Origin: Megaustenia siamemsis
Lineage: Eukaryota; Mollusca; Gastropoda; Stylommatophora; Ariophantidae
NCBI GenBank assembly: GCA_032433765.1
Contig: JAVIAB010000024.1
Span: forward strand, 15,297,126 to 15,361,125
Reading direction: 5' to 3'
DNA length: 64,000 nt
Both the position numbers and the translations under genes were made by a program. The notes under the pieces were generated by a model. That model saw nothing but the letters and a program-made list of their open reading frames with translations. It had not been told where the DNA came from and did not search any database. Shown here piece after piece: positions 28,601-33,012 of the stretch (position 1 is its first letter; every line of letters begins with the position of its first letter).

Positions 28601-31121
28601 TGAATGAGAAAAGAAAACAAGCTTTGGCATCTGTGAATATCCTGTACATACATACCTGTTTATCTACCCTAGAGAGTGCCCATGGTAAACATTTATTTTA
28701 AGAAAGATTTGGTGAGAATAATTATTTGTTTTGTGAGCCTGAAGTGCAGGTCTTGTGAGTTGATTTCAGTTAGTGACTCATAACTGACTGTTTGAATTAA
28801 GGTTCAACAAACCTAAGCTAATCAAAGTCTTGAGAAAGTCCAAAATTTCAACTACCTTGGTAGCAAGATGTCAACAACAGGCAATACAACAACTGAAATA
28901 AAGACCTGAATCACACTAGCACCAAACACCTTTAATAAGCTCTAAAATATTTTAATTTCAAAGACACTTAATAATGACACAAAACTAAAAATCTTTAATT
29001 CCTGTGAGTTTCCAGTATTAACATATGGCTGCAAGAGCTGGAAATTTACAAAGGCACTAGACCAAAGACTAAACACTCTTGAGAACAAATGCTTCGAAGA
29101 CTGCTAAACATCCGTTAGTCAGACTTCAAACCAATTACAGAAATATAACACAAAACTAAACATGACTATGTATCCAATTACAGAAATATAACACAAAACT
29201 AAACATGACTATGTATCCAATTACAGAAATATAACACAAAACTAAACATGACTATGTATCCAATTACAGAAATATAACACAAAACTAAACATGACTATGT
29301 ATCCAATTACAGAAATATAACACAAAACTAAACATGACTATGTATCCAATTACAGAAATATAACACAAAACTAAACATGACTATGTATCCAATTACAGAA
29401 ATATAACACAAAACTAAACATGACTATGTATCCAATTACAGAAATATAACACAAAACTAAACATGACTACGTATCCAATTACAGAAATATAACACAAAAC
29501 TAAACATGACTATGTATCCAATTACAGAAATATAACACAAAACTAAACATGACTATGTATCCAATTACAGAAATATAACACAAAACTAAACATGACTATG
29601 TATCCAATTACAGAAATATAACACAAAACTAAACATGACTATGTATCCAATTACAGAAATATAACACAAAACTAAACATGACTATGTATCCAATTACATT
29701 ATAAAGTGATGTTGGAAATACCTTAGTCACATTCTAAGAATGGATGTTAAAAGACTACCTTACCAGGCACTTAAATGGAGACCAGAAGGTAAAAGAAAAT
29801 ATGGAAGACCAAAAGAAACCCTGCATAGAACCACCACCAAAGAGGGCACAGCTATTGGTCACAGAAACAACCAAGAACTAAAACAGGCCATGGTTGACTG
29901 TCAGGCATGGAAAACTATGACTTCTGCATCAAATTTGGCCAAAAAAAATAGTCATCAATTAATCAATCAAATCTAAGCTAACCATGACCTTACTCCATAT
30001 GGTGCTCCATGAAACATGGCTGTCCAAGTGAGTAAGGATTGAAAATAAAATGCAAATACCGAAACAAACACATCAGCAAACATTCTTGGGGGCCAGGTTT
30101 ATCTTTCCTCACTTGGCTTGATCTAGACTGAGTTATCTGCTTCCTTGACCATCATGTGGAGGTGAAGTTGTGTCTTGGTTATGTTTGGTTCACAGATTCT
30201 GACACCAACATTAGCTCAGAGTAGTCTCTAGCCAAGAGCAATAAGCTGCACATATCGACACCAATAATCCAATTCAGAAAAAAAGGCATAGAGATTGATG
30301 CTATTAATTTATTATATTTGTTTAAATGCCAGAAACTTATAACTAATAAAACTGTATTTCCTATTTACATTATGTATGCAAATATTTATTTATATACATT
30401 ATATGCAAAAACAATGTCACTGGAGTCTATCACTTAGATTTGGCATCACACCCATATGATTTATATATTCACCTCACACCCTATCAAAACGGTCCGAAAC
30501 CAACAGTGTCAACAAATGAATAACCTCAAGTTTCTTGCTTTGGTAGTTGGTGAGTCGGGAAACAAACTTATTAATTTTGTGTCATTTTGTAAATTAAAGA
30601 AGACGTAGTATGAAAGTATGAAGACAGGAATATATGATGATCCCCGATTTAATTTGATTATGTGCAAGTTTTTCATTATATTAGTAGAGTAGAGAAAAAA
30701 GAGAATCAAAACTCTGAAATTGCGATCGTTAGACAAGTTAATAATTATTAGTATAGTATATTTAATTAGTATATTTTAAAATTTAAAATTTAAATAAGTC
30801 TCAAATAGTCTCAGTCTCAGAGTCTGTAAAAAATACACAATTCAATTTCAATTCTGATAGTGATTGTAACAAAATGTAACCATTATAATAATCCTTGATT
30901 GATTAGCAGTGTAGACAGACGATCGTAATGATAGTAATAATAGATAGACGACGTCCATGATATCTCTATTATTTTATTATTATTATTATATGATTAACTA
31001 AACTAAACGTTGAAACGTCTAAGTCTAACTAAAACAAACTACTGACCTGAGTTTTTGCTTTGTCAGACATAAGCTTTACCCGCTCAATTGCGGAGACCAG
31101 TTCGAATGCTTTTATACTCAT
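1540..31121 (-). CDS. TGFBRAP1: TGFBRAP1 (TGF-beta receptor-associated protein 1, Vps3-like), ten 5' exons, partial
   Basis: Spliced coding region built from ten exons: 31121-31047, 27553-27501, 22229-22136, 16511-16413, 13140-13054, 9595-9491, 8496-8362, 7016-6856, 4242-4110, 1635-1540. They total 1038 nt (346 codons) with no internal stop, matching phases and GT/AG at every junction. The product follows the vertebrate protein almost exon by exon (RAASALNR, INENP, DLFP, IIKRI, DEFITVH, LDQQQKQ, FEKQIQ). It covers the N-terminal citron-homology (CNH) beta-propeller and the start of the Vps39-type region. The family acts in the CORVET complex at early endosomes, binding Rab5 for tethering, and has been linked to TGF-beta receptor signalling. 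The vertebrate protein is about 860 residues, so roughly 60% lies left of position 1540. No exon 11 was recognised in 1-1258. Confidence 0.93.
1755..2122 (+). mobile_element. LINE-A 3' fragment with GATA tail
   Basis: 5'-truncated non-LTR retrotransposon. The frame ending at 2016 reads SVIKKRRWSYVGHVMRRDNN, then TGKRKRGRPREILRRTLMRE and RDKWRDLIKYL, the C-terminal end seen in full at 59475-59825. A 3' UTR (cctatgggccggctacagct) and (gata)n tail follow. Target duplication aatgacacattt at 1743-1754 and 2123-2134. Confidence 0.88.
2285..2307 (+). repeat. Poly(G) tract
   Basis: About 22 consecutive G immediately before the SINE-4 copy; slippage-prone, and its length may be unreliable. Confidence 0.9.
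2305..2716 (+). mobile_element. SINE-4 copy, interrupted by a LINE-A tail
   Basis: Begins with a tRNA-like head (ggatggtctagaggtaagac, then ctgggtttgaatcccacc) and a body (tggctttaccctggtctatg, gagatccaatgtctggacct). It matches minus-strand copies at 21035-21310 and 56215-56535. A LINE-A 3' end was inserted at 2504-2630 and splits it. Confidence 0.7.
2504..2630 (+). mobile_element. Extremely 5'-truncated LINE-A insertion (127 bp)
   Basis: Only the 3' UTR (gagtctacgccctatgggcc, ggctacggctcaaaaggtca) and a short gata tail remain. The 8-bp target duplication agtatgct is at 2496-2503 and 2631-2638, inside SINE-4. Confidence 0.85.
2875..3102 (+). mobile_element. SINE-1 copy, 5' part degraded
   Basis: Body and tail of SINE-1 (gattgacggcttccagattt, tctgggaaagtaaagtggca, cacttggcgtgacgggggta) without a recognisable tRNA-like head. 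Confidence 0.8.
3172..3431 (+). mobile_element. SINE-1 copy, full length
   Basis: Head ggagccgctatagctcagtg, B-box-like gggctcgatcccaacc, standard body and tail. Perfect 15-bp target duplication actaatggtagaaat at 3157-3171 and 3432-3446. Confidence 0.93.
3568..3690 (+). mobile_element. Half copy of the fold-back element seen at 33013-33245
   Basis: Shares ggttaaagcttc, tgacatttcggcgca, aagccttca and acaacacacatacaaa in the same order as the left half of the 33-kb inverted-repeat element. The other half is not recognised in the AT-rich sequence that follows. Confidence 0.5.
4110..4242 (-). CDS. TGFBRAP1: TGFBRAP1 exon 9 (residues 270-314)
   Basis: Encodes (S)ILDQQQKQAIPFQGG, then GDFDGRIFVASSREIYALV and PIPFEKQ. 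Near-identical to SMLDQQQKQTLPF...DFEGRVIVATSKGVYILVPLPLEKQ, the last CNH strands. Acceptor attgcag, donor gtttgt at 4109-4104. Confidence 0.94.
4465..4725 (+). mobile_element. SINE-4 3'-domain repeat (reverse sense)
   Basis: Shares ttaaaaggatgtta, ttacagtaa..ctgtgatatt, acatctttctgcccgacaaa and the following ttgatccctac...ggtggaggct with 15575-15930, and its first part with 7755-7915. On the minus strand this is the 3' half of the SINE-4 unit at 56140-56535. Confidence 0.55.
4733..5265 (+). repeat. 51-bp minisatellite, about 10 copies (TGFBRAP1 intron 8)
   Basis: Unit contains tctagtttactcaaccactc and cccaagtgctgttgggagtc, period 51. Because 51 is a multiple of 3, an open frame of 185 codons runs through the array (NHSQPKCCWESPHSSLL repeated). 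It lies antisense within an intron and is not considered a gene. Confidence 0.95.
5495..5752 (+). mobile_element. SINE-1 copy, full length
   Basis: Head ggagccatgatagctcagtg, B-box-like ggttcaatcccaacc. Imperfect target duplication acacaacatggagg / acacaacatagagg at 5481-5494 and 5753-5766. Confidence 0.92.
5767..6189. other. Intronic sequence without recognised feature
   Basis: Intron 8 sequence. Around 5985-6030 a short match to a SINE-1 head (gactgggatcacactcaat, gtccaattcactagtcac) suggests a degraded fragment. Nothing else was recognised. Confidence 0.35.
6190..6535 (-). mobile_element. LINE-J C-terminal fragment
   Basis: The minus strand reads RDRIPNETIRKMVGTKPCQE, then QLKLFGHLVRMNPHQSPSRV and GKGPRGRPRRRWIDAVTET. 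This is the characteristic C-terminal tail of a LINE polyprotein (conserved FGH..RM and RGRPR.RW.D). No reverse-transcriptase domain is retained. Confidence 0.75.
6536..6855. other. AT-rich intronic sequence, nothing recognised
   Basis: A-rich intron 8 DNA directly downstream of the TGFBRAP1 exon 8 donor. No repeat unit or reading frame of note. Confidence 0.4.
6856..7016 (-). CDS. TGFBRAP1: TGFBRAP1 exon 8 (residues 217-269 plus split Ser270)
   Basis: Encodes EEFLMSGPNALGIFATSAGV, then SQRPPMQWSD and AMNDEFITVH. Highly similar to the vertebrate QEFLLAGPGGLGMFATVAGI...SQRAPVHWSE...DDEFITVH. Acceptor ttgcag, donor gtcact; ends with AG of a split Ser codon. Confidence 0.94.
7041..7400 (+). repeat. 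37-bp minisatellite, about 10 copies (intron 7)
   Basis: Unit attaatactgcttttctatt followed by atttcaaaaatcaatat, with drift along the array from ttatttcaaaaat to tctatttaaatat. It starts about 25 bp beyond the exon 8 acceptor. Confidence 0.93.
7395..7445 (-). mobile_element. GATA-tailed element remnant
   Basis: tctatctatcc then tttcgagctgaagatggcat matches the 3' end of the elements at 9726-9995 and 27076-27308 (tcgagccgaagatggcacat). Confidence 0.5.
7755..7915 (+). mobile_element. SINE-4 3'-domain repeat (reverse sense)
   Basis: gatgactaaaggaatgaacc, ttaaaaggatgttaagtggg and acccaacacatccaacttca are shared with 15590-15720 and, inverted, with 55560-55745. Confidence 0.6.
8362..8496 (-). 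CDS. TGFBRAP1: TGFBRAP1 exon 7 (residues 172-216)
   Basis: Encodes GVDGVFVCAALASQYCMID, then TDLFPIDPEQLRPIIKRISK. The family has AVDGHFLCLALTTQY and SQDLFP......PPIVKRI. Phase 0 at both ends; acceptor attacag, donor gtaagg at 8361-8356. A competing donor nine bases away (ATCA|gtaagt-like) would break phase, so it was not used. Confidence 0.92.
8612..9400 (+). repeat. 32-bp minisatellite, about 24 copies, filling intron 6
   Basis: Unit ctgagctgaaatgttcttgt then gtaatttatgta, with two main variants (atgtt/atatt and gta/gca). Intron 6 is 994 bp and the array takes up almost 0.8 kb of it, ending about 90 bp from the exon 6 donor. Confidence 0.95.
9491..9595 (-). CDS. TGFBRAP1: TGFBRAP1 exon 6 (residues 137-171)
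   Basis: Encodes ICVALKRKMIQVFTVTEDRL then MHLRDVSLPEQALVI, aligned to VKRRTIQMFLVYEDRVQ...V in the family. Acceptor aacag, donor gtgagt at 9490-9485. The adjacent intron 6 is almost entirely a 32-bp minisatellite. Confidence 0.9.
9655..9725 (+). repeat. First unit of the 61-bp array, split off by an insertion
   Basis: Contains gacattaatgagtgccacat and cacagacacccactgaatat, the same unit as the array resuming at 10004. The GATA-tailed element at 9726-9995 separates the two. Confidence 0.85.
9726..9995 (-). mobile_element. GATA-tailed non-coding element inside the 61-bp array
   Basis: On the plus strand it starts (ctat)n then tcctttcaagccaaagacgg and continues colinearly with 27076-27308 (ccaaaatggcacatattgc, ggcttgacaagctg inverted). 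The flanks share aatatt, a short probable target duplication. No coding capacity seen; probably a SINE-like element using a LINE-type 3' tail. Confidence 0.75.
10004..11660 (+). repeat. Minisatellite shifting from 61-bp to 70-bp units (intron 5)
   Basis: The first 11-12 units (to about 10680) have period 61: acaagacattaatgagtgcc, acatcactgtcctctctctc, atagacacccactgaatatt. From about 10790 on the period is 70, with the insertion gatttacactgttata. Transitional units occur at 10680-10800. Later units are more homogeneous. Confidence 0.95.
11661..12073. other. AT-rich intron 5 sequence
   Basis: Tail of the array decays into AT-rich DNA. No reading frame or repeat family recognised. Confidence 0.4.
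12074..12185. repeat. Two perfect inverted repeats in crossing order (X-Y-X'-Y')
   Basis: X (gggcaacatttatactcaaac, 12074-12094) is inverted at 12129-12149. Y (26 bp, 12095-12120) is inverted at 12160-12185. Both pairs are perfect and the order is X Y X' Y', so the two stems cannot form side by side in one simple hairpin. Confidence 0.9.
12277..12538 (+). mobile_element. SINE-1 copy, full length
   Basis: Head ggagccgcgatagctcagtg, B-box-like ggttcgatcccaacc. Perfect 12-bp target duplication atgttcaaaagt at 12265-12276 and 12539-12550. Confidence 0.94.
12596..12820 (+). mobile_element. SINE-1 copy, 5'-truncated
   Basis: Starts within the head at tacaaaggacaagaggcagg and runs to gggcactttacttttt. 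No A-box-like part. Confidence 0.88.
12825..12960 (+). repeat. Short degenerate ATTTATGTTTAATAG repeat
   Basis: Motif variants (agatatttatgtttaata) occur about eight times in irregular spacing between 12550 and 12945, partly flanking the truncated SINE. Confidence 0.6.
13054..13140 (-). CDS. TGFBRAP1: TGFBRAP1 exon 5 (residues 108-136)
   Basis: Encodes PIVTGAKVKGVACFCINENP then IRTNPFSVE; the vertebrate segment has GARIKGA.....NENPVSGDPFCVE. Phase 0 at both ends; acceptor ctttag, donor gtatgt. Confidence 0.9.
13374..13487 (+). mobile_element. Partial SINE-1, forward arm of an inverted pair
   Basis: Head and first body part only (ggagcccgtgatagctcagt to gaccagatttttttc). Followed within about 10 bp by an inverted copy. 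Confidence 0.85.
13498..13755 (-). mobile_element. SINE-1 copy, reverse arm of an inverted pair
   Basis: Complete reverse-orientation SINE-1 from agtacccccatcacgccaag to gctatctcagctccc. The 114-bp forward copy just upstream could pair with its distal end in an intron 4 transcript. Confidence 0.9.
13840..15330 (+). mobile_element. Possible LTR-retrotransposon remnant (LTR plus gag-like start)
   Basis: A block of about 1.2 kb ends tgttaca, followed by ctggtgtcactg, an arrangement like an LTR end and the internal start of some Gypsy-type elements. Just after it the frame reads KSIIAQPSVPVESSELTYHL then IELSKQRQ, which is gag-like in style. A 40-bp unit (ctgatatgggcatttgccct) is duplicated at 14458-14540. 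No second LTR was found, so this is tentative. Confidence 0.3.
15575..15935 (+). mobile_element. SINE-4 3'-domain repeat (reverse sense), long copy
   Basis: Longest copy of the repeat: gactaaaggagtgtacctct, ttcggcccaacacatccaac, ttgatccctacttgcttggc and gttctggttcaccaatcctg. Parts recur at 4465-4725, 7755-7915, 54565-54660 and inverted at 55360-55745. Confidence 0.65.
15950..16248 (-). mobile_element. SINE-2 copy
   Basis: The minus strand reads ggggatctcggtagcctagt (A-box-like) and gtgtttgattcccagtggaa (B-box-like), then ggtaccagggtattactctg and cgagcacaaatgggtgaaaa. It matches 26215-26537 over its length. Confidence 0.85.
16413..16511 (-). CDS. TGFBRAP1: TGFBRAP1 exon 4 (residues 75-107)
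   Basis: Encodes KKPVVQIRAASALNRIMVL followed by CDGTLTLLNMFDLE, very close to the family segment KKPV.ELRAASALNRLLVLCD. Phase 0 at both ends, acceptor tttcag, donor gtaggc at 16412-16407. Confidence 0.93.
17111..18477 (+). repeat. 39-bp minisatellite, 35 copies (intron 3)
   Basis: Unit aatatttgcaccaatagatg then tccgcaactctttgctgat, 39 bp, repeated 35 times with only a few point variants (gataat/gatgat) and one 2-bp insertion near 17660. As 39 is divisible by 3 and the unit lacks stops in several frames, it generates open frames up to 481 codons on both strands. These are repeat translations inside an intron, not supported genes. Confidence 0.97.
18560..19030 (+). mobile_element. LINE-D C-terminal fragment
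   Basis: Translations AQAKAAFQK-like, then TAKKSNENVLKEATEKKGLI and REQLEYIVTNGKIEGGRDRR match the LINE-D copies at 40925-41505 and 62010-62480. Several stops and frameshifts. Confidence 0.75.
19031..19280. other. Intron 3 sequence, nothing recognised
   Basis: AT-rich, with a (tg) run near 19172. No feature supported. Confidence 0.35.
19283..19553 (-). mobile_element. SINE-1 copy, minus orientation
   Basis: Runs from ccccatcacgccaagtggcg to gagctattgcagctcc. Imperfect target duplication: caacagatggatata left, caacagaagaatata right. Confidence 0.9.
19945..20092 (+). mobile_element. LINE-I 3' end with GAT tail
   Basis: Reads TWTSNIKRWTNQPMTTCTIK, then NRAEWRSMVANL and ends LDDDE-stop in a short (gat)n tail. 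Confidence 0.75.
20230..20762 (+). mobile_element. LINE-A 3' fragment with internal deletion
   Basis: Reads IAKTAMSFRSFEKLWKSKL, then ETKLNAFENKCLRKILGIAW and RREAKAVEIGSHNEIKTLA, colinear with 59320-59825 but missing the segment after WKSKL. The 3' UTR gtcgactatggcttgaaagg leads into an expanded tetranucleotide tail. Confidence 0.85.
20763..20962 (+). repeat. Expanded GATA/GGTA tail of LINE-A
   Basis: About 200 bp of mixed (gata)n and (ggta)n blocks continuing directly from the LINE-A 3' end, much longer than the tails of other copies. Confidence 0.9.
21035..21310 (-). mobile_element. SINE-4 copy, minus orientation
   Basis: Contains gcctgggcagcagccaatct, acattggatctcactactca and gccatgagaaaaccatggat, the reverse of the body at 2305-2716. 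The tRNA-like head is degraded. Confidence 0.65.
21311..21669. other. Intron 3 sequence, nothing recognised
   Basis: AT-rich, no reading frame or repeat family recognised. Confidence 0.35.
21670..21933 (+). mobile_element. SINE-1 copy, full length
   Basis: Head ggagccgcgatagctcagtg. Perfect 15-bp target duplication ttatttcacttaaat ending at 21669 and repeated at 21934-21948. Lies about 200 bp downstream of the exon 3 donor. Confidence 0.94.
22136..22229 (-). CDS. TGFBRAP1: TGFBRAP1 exon 3 (residues 43-74)
   Basis: The first base completes Cys43, then FVVHYSIEEK and VTFATEKQGHKFLVV follow. Vertebrate counterpart begins CFVYHFLLEE. Acceptor ccacag, donor gtaaga at 22135-22130. This exon sits between two repeat-filled introns and is too short to stand out as an ORF; it was found from the split-codon requirement left by exon 2. 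Confidence 0.85.
22413..22555 (+). mobile_element. LINE-A extreme 3' fragment
   Basis: AQNRDKWQDFIKYL-type end plus 3' UTR and (ggat)n tail. Perfect 12-bp target duplication tatgattctttt at 22401-22412 and 22556-22567. Confidence 0.9.
22621..22745 (+). mobile_element. LINE-A extreme 3' fragment
   Basis: Only the 3' UTR (agagtatctgagtctatgcc, caactacggctcgaaagatc) and (gata)n tail. Perfect 12-bp target duplication aatttgtaaaag at 22609-22620 and 22746-22757. Confidence 0.9.
22781..23047 (+). mobile_element. SINE-1 copy, full length
   Basis: Head ggagccatgatagctcagtg. Perfect 10-bp target duplication aagccagatg at 22771-22780 and 23048-23057. Inserted just after a LINE-A fragment. Confidence 0.93.
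23325..23515 (+). mobile_element. LINE-I 3' end with TGAA tail
   Basis: Reads GRGRLRLTWMSNIKRWTSQP, then MTTCIIKARDRAE-stop-RSM, ending in (tgaa)n. Best-preserved LINE-I segment in the window apart from one nonsense change. Confidence 0.75.
23690..25675 (+). repeat. 31-bp minisatellite, about 64 copies in variant blocks (intron 2)
   Basis: Unit cattaagcactcctgcattg then ttgagacccaa, 31 bp. Two main variants form blocks: 'gttgagaccc' units (23690-24360, 24580-25045, 25530-25675) and 'tattgttatgaccc' units (24361-24580, 25046-25530). A rare variant gagaaaaaac occurs at about 24283 and 24903, suggesting a duplication of about 620 bp within the array. Confidence 0.95.
25676..26201. other. Intron 2 sequence, nothing recognised
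   Basis: Contains a short (cag/tgc) run near 25765. A 68-codon minus-strand frame at 26014-25808 has no recognisable similarity and no fitting splice phase for TGFBRAP1. Confidence 0.35.
26215..26537 (+). mobile_element. SINE-2 copy, full length
   Basis: tRNA-like head gggcctcggtagccaagttg, B-box-like ggtgttcgattcccgctggg, A-rich spacer, conserved body (gtaccagggtattaccctgg, ggcggccgagcacatatggg) and end gtactttaactttac. Perfect 13-bp target duplication aagttattagtgg at 26202-26214 and 26538-26550. Confidence 0.92.
26555..26765 (-). mobile_element. LINE-F 3' fragment
   Basis: ctccgaacatctccataaat, ctgatgactccagttctgtg and ctctcatttctggctatacc are shared with 32190-32330, the C-terminal end of the RNase H-bearing LINE-F. 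Confidence 0.7.
26766..27060. other. Intron 2 sequence with a weak repeat match
   Basis: cagcgcaacctgggaaatca resembles cagcacaaccttgaaaatca at 15285, an undefined low-copy repeat. Nothing else seen. Confidence 0.3.
27076..27308 (-). mobile_element. GATA-tailed non-coding element, complete copy
   Basis: (ctat)n then tcctttcgagccgaagatgg through cacctcttacgacatgcctg and tgtcactattctttac. 8-bp target duplication aatgttat at 27068-27075 and 27309-27316. Colinear with 9726-9995. Confidence 0.85.
27501..27553 (-). CDS. TGFBRAP1: TGFBRAP1 exon 2 (residues 26-42 plus split Cys43)
   Basis: Encodes IECLDVCGKNIYIGTSD, aligned to the first CNH blade of the family. Acceptor tttcag just above 27553, donor gtaagt at 27500-27495. 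Ends with two bases (TG) of a split Cys codon. Confidence 0.9.
27588..27616 (+). repeat. (TA)n microsatellite
   Basis: Dinucleotide run into which a LINE-A copy is inserted. Confidence 0.9.
27617..27800 (-). mobile_element. LINE-A 3' fragment inserted in (TA)n
   Basis: tctattgacctttcaagccg to gccgaatcctgatgctcttg, the reverse of the LINE-A C-terminus and 3' UTR. (ta)n sequence flanks both sides. Confidence 0.85.
27877..28138 (-). mobile_element. SINE-1 copy, minus orientation
   Basis: From gtaaagtacccccgtcgcgc to gagctatcgcggctccc. Perfect 13-bp target duplication tgttacatgagta at 27864-27876 and 28139-28151. Confidence 0.94.
28355..28585 (+). mobile_element. LINE-B C-terminal fragment
   Basis: Reads YGQATHTIKHILQDCLIFSQ, then KLFGGREELIHTVRYIQRTG, the same domain as the CGQAAQTAEHILQDC end of the large LINE at 33326-33541. 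Confidence 0.75.
28830..29130 (+). mobile_element. LINE-H fragment, part upstream of the 43-bp array
   Basis: Broken frames read NYLGSKMSTTGNTTTEIKT, then KLKIFNSCEFPVLTYGCKSW and LNTLENKCFE, the region after the reverse-transcriptase domain of a LINE. It continues at 29690. Confidence 0.7.
29131..29698 (+). repeat. 43-bp minisatellite, 13 copies plus 8 bp, within LINE-H
   Basis: Unit ccaattacagaaatataaca then caaaactaaacatgactatg and tat. Copies start at 29131 and every 43 bp to 29690, virtually identical (one tac/tat variant). The array splits LINE-H coding sequence at matching points, so the unit was amplified from the LINE itself. Confidence 0.96.
29690..29990 (+). mobile_element. LINE-H fragment, part downstream of the 43-bp array
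   Basis: Reads KCCWKYLSHILRMDVKRLPY, then QALKWRPEGKRKYGRPKETL and HRTTTKE, a LINE C-terminal tail that continues from 28830-29130. Confidence 0.8.
29991..31040. other. Intron 1 sequence, nothing recognised
   Basis: AT-rich with no supported gene or repeat family. Short reading frames (for example 30736-30509, minus) have no recognisable features. Confidence 0.35.
31047..31121 (-). CDS. TGFBRAP1: TGFBRAP1 coding exon 1 (residues 1-25)
   Basis: Starts MSIKAFELVSAIERVKLMSD, matching the family N-terminus (MSIKAF.LVSA.ER). The ATG is the first of this frame, at 31121-31119. Phase-0 donor gtcagt at 31046-31041. No TATA box or other promoter element could be identified upstream (31122-31560). 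Confidence 0.9.
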
Positions 31122-31576
31122 GACTGATGCTTATCTGTGGTACTTCCAATAAATAATAGCAACGCGCTGTCTATAAAATATTGTCAACAATTGCTTAAAC
31201 ATTCGATGTTTGTGTTCCGGGTACCTGACCATGGCAGTCGCCATGTTTAGACAGTGCCATCTCGTGAGAGCCGACTCCCACTTTTCTAAGGGAAGTTATC
31301 CATGGCGAAGAACATTCTGAACCAAGAAACATTTAATAGCCCGATTCAGCAATAAAAGTGAGGAAAAGAATATTTCACAAATTGAGGATTAATGGTGTGT
31401 CATATACTGCACAAGTCAATAAGCATAACAAACTGCTGAGTTCTGACAAAAGCACTCAGCTTTCCTTTACTCCTGACAAATGACAAGTGAACAGAGTTAT
31501 CCGTTATTGCCAACACATCCAATTGTTTGTCGTTAGATGAGTCAAGAGTCATTTTTAAAATGTCGCTAGGTCTACA
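31122..31576. other. TGFBRAP1 upstream region
   Basis: Holds the 5' UTR and presumably the promoter. More CpG-containing around 31200-31310 (ccgggtacctgaccatggca, gccatctcgtgagagccgac) than its surroundings. No TATA box or defined binding site could be assigned. Confidence 0.3.
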
Positions 31577-31584
31577 TTGATCTA

Positions 31585-32035
31585 TCTATCTATCTATTGA
31601 CCTTTCGAGCCGTAGCCGGCCCATAGTGCGTAGACCAAGATACACCTTCTCCTATCTGAATTTTTGTTCTAGCAGTTTTCTTTTAAAGATATTTTATCAA
31701 ATCTCGCCATTTGTCTCTGTTCTGTGCAAGCAGCTCTATCTCATTGAGGGAGCCGAATTCTGCTCCTCTTGCCTCTCTCAGCAATGTTCTTCTCAGTGTC
31801 TCCCTGGGTCTTCCTCTTTATCTCTTACCTGTTGTTTCCCATATGAGGGCTTGCTTTGCTATTCGGTTATTATCTCTTCTCATCACATGTCCAACATATG
31901 ACCATGGTCTTTTCTTTATTACTGAAGATATTAGTGGTTGATTGGCGATTTCTCTAATTTCCTTGTTTGTTTTGAATTCGCTCCACGCTATACCAAGTAT
32001 TTTACTTAGACATTTATTTTCGAATGCATTCAACT
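31585..32035 (-). mobile_element. LINE-A 3' fragment, minus orientation
   Basis: Minus frame MNAFENKCLSKILGIAWSEF, then VIKKRPWSYVGHVMRRDNNR, with 3' UTR and (gata)n tail. 8-bp target duplication ttgatcta at 31577-31584 and 32036-32043. Confidence 0.9.
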
Positions 32036-32065
32036 TTGATCTACTGTATACAAGTTAAATATATA

Positions 32066-32102
<37 letters not shown>
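32066..32102 (+). repeat. (GT)n microsatellite
   Basis: Run of gt dinucleotides after tgtgtgcgtg. Confidence 0.9.
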
Positions 32103-32104
<2 letters not shown>

Positions 32105-32189
32105 ATAATATATATTATATATTACATTTTATAAAATCTAAAAAATATATATCTTTTTGAGTTATTGGGTTATTTGAGGGTCATCATCA

Positions 32190-32957
32190 TTGCACTCCGA
32201 ACATGTCCGTAGGTACTCAGATCCCCTCCTCAGCAAATCCCAGTGTACTGCGACTGACGACTCCAGTTCTGTGTTGGTTGATTAGTCTTCTTACACGCCC
32301 ACTAAGTTTCTCGTTTCTGGCTGTGCCCATCTTAACGGCCGTCTATTTTATCCGGAGAAGTGACGTGGACTCATGGTTGTCGAAGCCTTGTGTCCTTCCC
32401 ACATCTTGGAGGGTATTGATGATGTCCAACCGATCCATTGGTTGACCGTCCTCAACAATAGCGCATCTAGCAACCTGTTCGCTCTTTCATTTCCCCGTAC
32501 TCCTGCATGTCCAGGAACGTAAATAAAGGTGACCTTACATATTTTTTACTTCTTCAATGACTCTACCCATCCCTGCGTACAGAGCCCGCCTCCACTTTTC
32601 TTATCATGCTCATCGAAACACTTTGTATGCAGGTGTGGGTGTACTCTTGTGACTCTAACCAGATGAATGTCTTGGTCGCTGCCATCACCTTTTTCGTCAT
32701 GCTACTTGTGGTCATACCACCATTGTATGCACCACTGTCTTCCTTGACTATTCTGCCTGCCGAGCGTGTTATAAATGCCCATGCTCTCATTTGGTGTTGC
32801 ATTACGGATACGTTTGTTTATTTGACTGAATCTGAGTTCTGTTTCCTACATTTCCTGTCGAATGTGACAATTCACGAGAATGCGCCCATGAATGACGTAG
32901 GCAGCGATATCCACTTCTCGGGTGAAGGCAAAGAAATGCACGTAAATGCGGAGAAAT

Positions 32958-32990
<33 letters not shown>
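32190..32990 (-). mobile_element. LINE-F RNase H to C-terminus fragment
   Basis: Minus-strand frames read GAYNGGMTTSSMTKKVMAAT, then KTFIWLESQEYTHTCIQSVS, then VTFIYVPGHAGVRGNERANR. These are the RNase H segments usually written TSSMT.EV.A and PGHAGV.GNE.AD of I-type LINEs. The domain is split by frameshifts. The C-terminal end (SVAVHWDLLRRGSEYLRTC) lies at 32190-32330. Confidence 0.8.
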
Positions 32991-33007
<17 letters not shown>

Positions 33008-33008
33008 A
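32962..33008 (+). repeat. (TA)n(GA)n compound microsatellite
   Basis: tatatat run followed by agagag run, immediately left of the inverted-repeat element. Confidence 0.9.
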
Positions 33009-33012
33009 AATT

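Noticed and set aside
31245..31380. Short plus-strand frame starting ATGGCGAAGAAC, possible divergent gene
   Set aside because: Only about a dozen codons before a stop and no splice evidence.
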